Source: Candidatus Dadabacteria bacterium UBA1144 (GTDB lineage: Bacteria > Desulfobacterota_D > UBA1144). Taken from it: a stretch of DNA of 11,087 bases. The notes under the pieces were generated by a model. That model saw only the letters and a program-made list of their open reading frames with translations. It ran no database searches and was not told the DNA's origin. The DNA lies in NCBI GenBank assembly GCA_905181755.1, contig CAJIYY010000050.1, positions 1 through 11,087 of the forward strand, read 5' to 3'. Positions 6,057 through 11,087 of this stretch are shown here, piece after piece. Made by a program: the position numbers and the translations under genes. The stretch's first letter is position 1, and each line of letters begins with the position of its first letter.

Positions 6057-7169
6057 ATGAAACATAATAAATTAAATGAGAAGGTTTATTTGGTTGGAGT
6101 ATCTATTCAGAACAAGAAAGAACTTAATAATTCAATGCAAGAATTAATTGAGCTATCTAGCTCATTAGGAAAAGAAGTAGTGGGATCTGATGTTCAAGTT
6201 AAAAAGGCTTATGATTCCAAGACCTTGGTGGGGAAAGGATTTCTCTCCGATGTTCTATTGGAAGCTGAATACAATGATGCAAGTAAGATTATTTTCAATA
6301 AAGAGCTTTTGCCTTTTCAATCTAAAGAGATTTCTAAGCTTACATATATGGATGTTTCTGACAGAACTGAACTAATACTTGAGATATTCAAGAAAAATGC
6401 TGAGTCTAAAGAGGCACATATTCAAATAGAACTAGCAAGACTTAAATACGAGCTTCCAAGAATTGCAGGATCAGGCAAAAACTTCTCTCAAATCGCAGGG
6501 GGTATAAGTTCCAAAGGTCCAGGTGAGAAGAAGATCGAACAAAGGAGAAGGTACCTAAGAAAAAGAATTGGACTTCTTGAGAAACAGATAAATGCTTTAA
6601 GTTACAGAAGGATGCAAAATAGGTCAAAAAGAGAGAAGAATGAGCTGTTCTCCGCTACTTTGATTGGATATACCTGTGCAGGCAAATCGACGCTTTTTAA
6701 TAAACTGACTAAATCTAATGTATTAGAGAGCACGAAGCCCTTTTCGACTCTTAATCCTACAACAAGGCGAACTTACCTATCCGATAAAACCGAAATACTT
6801 CTTAGCGATACAGTTGGATTCATTACAGACTTACCTGAAGACTTAATATCGTCATTCAGAGCGACTCTAGAAGAGATAAATCAATCAGACCTCTTGATAC
6901 ACATAGTAGATTGTTCCACTAAAGACTTTGAAGAAAAGATTTTATCAGTTGAAGATACACTAATTCGAACTAAATTAATTGATCATAAGAGAATTATTAT
7001 TTTTAATAAAATTGACTTAGTTAGTTCTGAAACTCTCGATTATATAAGGATGAAATATCAACAACCATGTGTTTCATCTTTAACAAATGATGGAATAAAT
7101 GAAGTAAGAGCTGAGATTGAAAAAATTATTAAATCTAGCGTAAAAAATCAGAAAATTGCTAATCTCTAG
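6057..7169 (+). CDS. hflX: GTPase HflX (ribosome-associated), core region
   Basis: 370 residues covering the HflX signature domain and the GTPase domain. Visible features are the helical region with GGISSKGPGEKKIEQRRR (148-165), equivalent to the HflX GxGPGExQLExDRR block. Next come G1 GYTCAGKST (204-212), G3 DTVGF (251-255), G4 NKID (317-320) and a G5-like VSSL (339-342). HflX binds the ribosomal large subunit and splits stalled or stressed ribosomes in a nucleotide-dependent way. From ATG 6057 the protein matches the short E. coli-type architecture without its C-terminal extension. The frame, however, continues upstream into a long-form N-terminal domain, giving ~545 residues if translated. 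A purine-rich stretch (AAGGGAAAG) precedes ATG 6057, so internal initiation is conceivable. The 3' end overlaps the convergent hydratase gene by 11 bases. Confidence 0.95.
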   Translation: MKHNKLNEKVYLVGVSIQNKKELNNSMQELIELSSSLGKEVVGSDVQVKKAYDSKTLVGKGFLSDVLLEAEYNDASKIIFNKELLPFQSKEISKLTYMDVSDRTELILEIFKKNAESKEAHIQIELARLKYELPRIAGSGKNFSQIAGGISSKGPGEKKIEQRRRYLRKRIGLLEKQINALSYRRMQNRSKREKNELFSATLIGYTCAGKSTLFNKLTKSNVLESTKPFSTLNPTTRRTYLSDKTEILLSDTVGFITDLPEDLISSFRATLEEINQSDLLIHIVDCSTKDFEEKILSVEDTLIRTKLIDHKRIIIFNKIDLVSSETLDYIRMKYQQPCVSSLTNDGINEVRAEIEKIIKSSVKNQKIANL

Positions 7170-8046
7170 TAGTCAAACTTCCGCTTTTTATCACTTTGGT
7201 TTGTGAACCATTCTGAACTTCAAACTTTAATAAATTCGAATCCTCACTATCTTTCCATCCGTTAACTTTTAATTTGTCGCCAGGCCAAACTGGACTAGAG
7301 AATCTTAAGGATACAGAAGAAATCTTTTCTGGATTAGAGCTTAAATATTTATCGATTATGTTGTCCATCACCATAGCCATAGTACATAGACCATGAACTA
7401 TTATTCCTTGAAGCCCCGCCTTGTTTGCAGTCTCTTTATCAAGATGTATAGGATTCTTATCCTTTGATGCCTCCGCATATTTATAAGTAATACCCTCTTC
7501 TACATCAAACAAACCTTCTAAACAATACTTAGGTTCCTCTTGTGGTTCCCTTGGTGTCTTTTTTTGCTTTGGAGGTTCATTCTTTCTTAACTCCTTAGCT
7601 TTAGCAATTTCAGAATCTGAAGCACGAATAAAGAGAGTCCAAGAAGAATCTCCTACTTCCTTTTTATCAGAGTCTAGATGAAAGACTTTAAGCCTTAATA
7701 TATTATTGAGTCCTTTTTGTTGTATGTTCTCTATTACTGCGTAGGAATCTATTGTTTCACCAAATTTAATTAGTCTAGAAAAATTCATCGTCTGCTCACC
7801 GTGCACAAGCATTAAGACACTTCTTAGCATTTCATCTGAAGACTCATACAAATCTTCCATCTTCCAAATGCTCTCTACTAATTCTATCTCCTGAACAACA
7901 TTAAATATATGAGGTGCAACATTGTTATCCTTATAGTAAGGATTAGATGACCCTATTGAGGAGAGATAAGAGAAAACCCTATCCTTGTTAATCTCCTCAG
8001 AAAAAACATCAGTTTTATAACCAATATAATCAGTATTTAATCCCAT
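7159..8046 (-). CDS. MaoC-type double-hotdog enoyl-CoA/hydroxyacyl dehydratase
   Basis: A 295-residue protein with two hotdog domains. The N-terminal half (to ~143) has the VHGEQTMNFSRLIKFGETI block typical of the FAS1-like/MaoC N-terminal hotdog. A Lys/Glu/Pro-rich linker (~148-172) follows. The C-terminal half has the hydratase-2 motif YAEASKDKNPIHLD...GIIVHGLCT (190-221) with catalytic Asp196 and His201. The usual Ser-Gly-Asp is Ser-Lys-Asp, leaving the catalytic pair intact. The expected activity is reversible (R)-specific hydration of a 2-enoyl-CoA or dehydration of a 3-hydroxyacyl thioester; the chain length is unknown. A GGTGG ribosome site precedes the ATG, which lies 11 bases after pyrF, so it is probably the last gene of the ispG-proS-pyrF transcript. 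It may alternatively be a mesaconyl-CoA or fatty-acid dehydratase homologue. Confidence 0.88.
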   Translation of the reverse strand: MGLNTDYIGYKTDVFSEEINKDRVFSYLSSIGSSNPYYKDNNVAPHIFNVVQEIELVESIWKMEDLYESSDEMLRSVLMLVHGEQTMNFSRLIKFGETIDSYAVIENIQQKGLNNILRLKVFHLDSDKKEVGDSSWTLFIRASDSEIAKAKELRKNEPPKQKKTPREPQEEPKYCLEGLFDVEEGITYKYAEASKDKNPIHLDKETANKAGLQGIIVHGLCTMAMVMDNIIDKYLSSNPEKISSVSLRFSSPVWPGDKLKVNGWKDSEDSNLLKFEVQNGSQTKVIKSGSLTTRD

Positions 8047-8057
8047 AATTTACCACC

Positions 8058-8804
8058 CTAATCTAAAGATTTTAATATATTATCATACCTCTTCCTCTTG
8101 TCTTCATAAGAGGTCAAAGTTCTCCCTAGCACTATATAATCAGCTCCCAAACTAAAAGCTTCTTTCGGAGTGATGATTCTTTTTTGGTCATCATCAGAAG
8201 AATCTAGCCTTACTCCTGGTACTAATATTTTAACTTTATCACCAAAATTTTTTCTAATTGAGTCAACCTCTTCCCCTGAGCAAACCACTCCATCAATGCC
8301 AGCTGCAATAGATGTTTCAACTAGCCTTAGAACATTGTCTTGGACAGTACCTTTTAGACCAATAGCACCCAACTCCTGGTTATCAAAACTTGTTAATATT
8401 GTGACTCCAAAAATCTCTGGTCGGCCAACATAACTTAGTTCTTGATTTTTATTTAAATTTAGCTGCTCAATAATTTCATTATTTAGATCATCAATCCTTT
8501 TTACTACAGAAGAGATAGCTTTAGGTCCTGCGAGGCAATGGATAGTGAAAATTTTTGTATTAATCTCAAAAAGAAATCTTAAAGACTCAGTCATAGTGTT
8601 TGGAATATCAAAAAATTTAAAATCAAACATTACAGTAGAATTAGATTTCTTAATTGCTTCAATCAATTTAGTAGAGTTCGGAAGGAAGGCTACTGGTCCA
8701 ATTTTAACAATCTGGATTGGAGGGACCAATTCATTAATCAATGAAAGATTATTTTCAATTTCATTACTATCGAGTGCCAAGATAATTCTATCAGAGTAGT
8801 TCAT
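8058..8804 (-). CDS. pyrF: Orotidine 5'-phosphate decarboxylase
   Basis: 248 residues, the normal size of type-1 PyrF. It performs the last step of UMP synthesis, OMP to UMP plus CO2. The active-site set is complete: Asp12 in LALDS, Lys34 in VKIGP, and Asp61-Lys63-Asp66 in DFKFFDIPNT. The phosphate-binding region VPGVR...DQKRIITPKEAFSLGADYIVLGR (~195-227) is present. The ATG (8804-8802) lies within the end of proS, overlapping it by 14 bases, so translation is probably coupled; only a weak purine stretch serves as a ribosome site. The gene shares no pathway with its neighbours ispG and proS, so the grouping looks like a housekeeping operon. No other pyr gene is in view. Confidence 0.97.
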   Translation of the reverse strand: MNYSDRIILALDSNEIENNLSLINELVPPIQIVKIGPVAFLPNSTKLIEAIKKSNSTVMFDFKFFDIPNTMTESLRFLFEINTKIFTIHCLAGPKAISSVVKRIDDLNNEIIEQLNLNKNQELSYVGRPEIFGVTILTSFDNQELGAIGLKGTVQDNVLRLVETSIAAGIDGVVCSGEEVDSIRKNFGDKVKILVPGVRLDSSDDDQKRIITPKEAFSLGADYIVLGRTLTSYEDKRKRYDNILKSLD

Positions 8805-10518
8805 CTATTTTTTCTCTTATTGCTTCAAAATTATTTTGATCTAGTTCCAGAACTTCCCCAGAAAGTCTATCCTTAAACTCTATAACTCCCTTAGCTAAAG
8901 ATTTTGGACCTATTCTTAGTTGAAATGGGATTCCTATAAGTTCTGCATCTTTAAATTTCACACCTGGGCTTTCTGCTCTATCATCTATTGCAATATCATA
9001 GCCAAGATTTAGAAGATAATCATACAACTCTCTTGCTTTTAAAAGTGCTTCGCCTTCTTTCTTGTCAGTGGAAATAACAACAATCTGAAAAGGTGCTAGG
9101 GCTAATGGAAATCTGATTCCATTCTCATCATTGTTTTGTTCTACTGCTGCTGCAACAACCCTACCTACTCCTATTCCATAACAACCCATAAAATAATTTT
9201 TTTCTTTACCGTCTTGATCGGTAAAAGTTGCATTCATACTTTCACTATACTTTGTACCAAGCTTAAAGACATGACCAACCTCTATTCCACGGGTAGAAGT
9301 TAAAATACCAGAGCAATCAGAAGACAAACAACGGTCACCATCAACAGCTTCTCTTAAATCTGAGAACATAGCTTTTTCACTTCCAATCTCCTGGATATTT
9401 AACGATTCCCAGCAAACATTTATATTATGAAAATTTAGCTTATTAGCGCCGGTAGCAAATCCCTTCAAGGGTTTTATTGAATAATCAGCATATATTGGGA
9501 TATTTAGATCTACAGGCCCACAGAAGCCTTTAACTATATTAGCCTCTTTTAAGACTTTTTCGCTAGCAAGTTCTAAAAAGTTCACACCTAAGACCTTTTT
9601 AAGTTTTGTTAAACTTAATTCATGATCACCACGAATTAAAACCGCTATTAATTGACCATCTGCTTCCAAAACTAAAGTTTTAACTATCCGGTCACTCTTT
9701 AGACCCAAAAATTTTGCTACTTCATCAACAGATGTCATATTAGGTGTCTCAACTTCCACTAAAGATTCTAGATTTTCTGACTGTTCTAGGGGTTCAACTT
9801 GGTTACAGGGTGCAGTTTCAACGTTTGCGGCAAAATCACATGAATCACAACTTAGAACAAGGTCTTCACCTGTTTCTGCTAAGACCATAAATTCATGAGA
9901 GAAGCTTCCACCAATATTGCCTGAGTCAGCCTGAACAGCCTTATATGTGAGGCCACATCTGTCAAAAATATTCCTATAGGCATTAAACATGTTCAAATAT
10001 GATTTTTCTGCTAGCTCTTCATTAACATCAAAACTATATGCATCTTTCATAGTAAATTCTCTTGCCCTCATGACTCCGTATCTAGGCCTAATCTCGTCTC
10101 TAAATTTTGGTTGTATTTGATATATAGTAAGAGGAAGATTCTTGTAAGACTTAGCTTCTCTCTCTACCAAGTCAGTTACCACTTCTTCATGAGTTGGACC
10201 TAAGCAAAAATCCCTATCTGCTCTATCTTTAAATCTTAGCAATTCTTTTCCATAAACATCCCATCTACCACTCTTTTGCCATAAATCTGCGGGAGTAACA
10301 AACGGCATCATCACCTCTATGGCGCCAGCCCTATTCATCTCTTCTCTTATTATATTCTCTACCTTTCTAAAAACGCGAAGTCCCGTGGGCAGAAAATTGT
10401 AGACACCAGCTGCTATTTTCCTTATCATTCCAGCTCTGACCATCAACTGGTGGCTATTAGTTTCAGCATCTGAAGGTGCTTCTTTTAAAGTTGCTATAAG
10501 ATAACTAGATAATTTCAA
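8791..10518 (-). CDS. proS: Prolyl-tRNA synthetase, bacterial type with editing insert
   Basis: 575 residues, close to E. coli ProS (572). It is a class II synthetase charging tRNA-Pro. Motif 2 is KFRDEIRPRYGVMRAREF (138-155) and motif 3 is GCYGIGVGRVVAAAVEQ (445-461). The YbaK-like editing insert (~225-405) includes the conserved Lys280 in RIVKTLV and GFCGPV (331-336), followed by the C-terminal anticodon-binding domain. The insert is flanked by CDSC (224-227) and CLSSDC (397-402), a possible metal site with an unusual X4 spacing in the second half. The start codon is TTG: a TGA lies four codons upstream in frame, and the TTG aligns exactly with the N-terminus of known ProS. There is no obvious ribosome site. 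It starts 14 bases after ispG ends, suggesting coupling to ispG translation. Confidence 0.97.
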   Translation of the reverse strand: MKLSSYLIATLKEAPSDAETNSHQLMVRAGMIRKIAAGVYNFLPTGLRVFRKVENIIREEMNRAGAIEVMMPFVTPADLWQKSGRWDVYGKELLRFKDRADRDFCLGPTHEEVVTDLVEREAKSYKNLPLTIYQIQPKFRDEIRPRYGVMRAREFTMKDAYSFDVNEELAEKSYLNMFNAYRNIFDRCGLTYKAVQADSGNIGGSFSHEFMVLAETGEDLVLSCDSCDFAANVETAPCNQVEPLEQSENLESLVEVETPNMTSVDEVAKFLGLKSDRIVKTLVLEADGQLIAVLIRGDHELSLTKLKKVLGVNFLELASEKVLKEANIVKGFCGPVDLNIPIYADYSIKPLKGFATGANKLNFHNINVCWESLNIQEIGSEKAMFSDLREAVDGDRCLSSDCSGILTSTRGIEVGHVFKLGTKYSESMNATFTDQDGKEKNYFMGCYGIGVGRVVAAAVEQNNDENGIRFPLALAPFQIVVISTDKKEGEALLKARELYDYLLNLGYDIAIDDRAESPGVKFKDAELIGIPFQLRIGPKSLAKGVIEFKDRLSGEVLELDQNNFEAIREKIDELL

Positions 10519-10532
10519 TTTTAATATTCAAA

Positions 10533-11087
10533 TCAATTAAGATTTTTAATCTCCTCAATAAGTATATCTACCAATTCACTTTCTTTACATGATTTATATA
10601 ATTTGCCACCTTTGTAGACGAGCCCTCTTCCATCTCCTCCCGCTATGCCAATGTCAGAACCTATAGCCTCTCCTGGTCCATTTACTATGCAACCCAGAAC
10701 TGAAACCTTCAATGTCCTTGTAAGCTTTATCTTGGCCACCCTTCTCTCTACTTCTTCAACTAGAGATTGCAGATCTATCTCTAGTCTTCCACATCCGGGA
10801 CAAGAGATTAGCTCGATACCATTTTTAAAATGACCCAGTGCTTTTAGTATATTGTTTCCTAACTTTACTTCTTTAAGTGGATCATCTGTCAGAGAAACCC
10901 TTATTGTATCCCCTAGTCCCTCAGAAAGTAGACTTCCTATTCCAATTGCAGACTTAACAGAACCAACATCAAAAGTTCCAGCCTCAGTTACACCTAAATG
11001 CAATGGATAATCAGTCTTGACTCCAAGCTTTCTATAAGCTTCTTGCATAATTTTAACATTTGAAGACTTAACAGAAATCTTAATCTG
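10533..11087 (-). CDS. ispG: 4-hydroxy-3-methylbut-2-en-1-yl diphosphate synthase, C-terminal part
   Basis: The gene continues beyond the right edge; 184 C-terminal codons are present and the 5' half is missing. The visible part starts QIKISVKSSNVKIMQEAYRK, matching IspG (SxKSSNV). It contains PLHLGVTEAG, KSAIGIGSLLSEGLGDTIRVSL, and the [4Fe-4S] ligands in ISCPGCGR and LGCIVNGPGE. IspG converts MEcPP to HMBPP, the penultimate step of the MEP isoprenoid pathway, using an iron-sulfur cluster. The in-frame ATG at 11048 lies inside a conserved helix and is not the start. proS follows after 14 bases, an order also seen in several bacterial groups where ispG and proS adjoin (dxr-rseP-ispG-proS). 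This suggests dxr and rseP may lie just outside the window. Confidence 0.97.
   Translation of the reverse strand, partial: QIKISVKSSNVKIMQEAYRKLGVKTDYPLHLGVTEAGTFDVGSVKSAIGIGSLLSEGLGDTIRVSLTDDPLKEVKLGNNILKALGHFKNGIELISCPGCGRLEIDLQSLVEEVERRVAKIKLTRTLKVSVLGCIVNGPGEAIGSDIGIAGGDGRGLVYKGGKLYKSCKESELVDILIEEIKNLN

Noticed and set aside
5197..7169. One long split-barrel-HflX fusion protein made by -1 frameshifting at AAAA TAG
   Set aside because: A slip is possible on the A-run, but there is no canonical slippery heptamer and no obvious stimulatory hairpin. A standalone HflX starting near 5519-5532 is simpler.
8170..8799. Two plus-strand frames opposite pyrF
   Set aside because: They are antisense shadows of a secure pyrF. 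The Ser/Thr/Pro-rich content is what the reverse complement of that gene yields.
10645..10833. 62-codon plus-strand frame opposite ispG
   Set aside because: Shadow of the conserved IspG C-terminus.
11046..11048. ATG as the start of a 171-aa protein
   Set aside because: The conserved IspG sequence continues upstream to the window edge, so the gene is partial rather than short.
1..11087. CRISPR arrays, insertion sequences, tRNA or rRNA genes, defence systems
   Set aside because: Reading both strands showed no repeat-spacer pattern, transposase, tRNA-like cloverleaf or phage gene. The window is chromosomal metabolic content.

Overview
This is a compact, AT-rich window of ordinary bacterial chromosome. 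It has short intergenic gaps, several gene overlaps, and no RNA genes, insertion sequences or CRISPR. Every gene recognised is a bacterial enzyme: MEP-pathway IspG, bacterial-type ProS with an editing insert, PyrF and HflX. The low GC and tight packing suggest a streamlined, possibly marine, bacterium. Two luciferase-like (LLM) oxidoreductases and a possible deazaflavin/FMN split-barrel protein are compatible with lineages rich in F420/FMN enzymes, such as some Actinobacteria or Chloroflexi. I cannot place the organism from the sequence alone.

Layout: (1) Positions 1-1747, minus strand, form a pterin operon. It holds two tandem 6-pyruvoyl-tetrahydropterin synthase (PTPS) paralogs, a phosphoribosyltransferase-GTP cyclohydrolase I fusion, and the first 17 codons of a short-chain dehydrogenase. 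That is the set and order expected for a tetrahydrobiopterin-like pathway. (2) Positions 1812-4601, minus strand, hold a radical SAM protein followed by two related LLM oxidoreductases, closely spaced and probably cotranscribed. (3) Positions 4654-5535 hold three small poorly characterised genes: a 57-aa single-span membrane protein (+), a 121-aa orphan (-) and a 112-aa probable split-barrel protein (+). (4) Positions 5519-7169, plus strand, encode the GTPase HflX. A convincing long-form HflX N-terminal domain is open upstream of the first usable ATG at 6057 but has no ATG, GTG or TTG start in frame. (5) Positions 7159-11087, minus strand, hold the housekeeping string ispG (partial), proS, pyrF and a double-hotdog MaoC-type hydratase, with gaps or overlaps of 14 bases or fewer.

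The most interesting points are the pterin operon, the hflX 5' end, and the pattern of Shine-Dalgarno (SD) use. In the operon, PTPS is duplicated with a Glu-to-Lys change at the pterin-anchoring position of one copy, and GTP cyclohydrolase carries an extra PRTase domain. At hflX, a run of four A's (5529-5532) sits exactly where a one-base change would join an upstream ATG to the HflX frame. Several operon-internal genes have good SD sequences, while those next to promoters do not.
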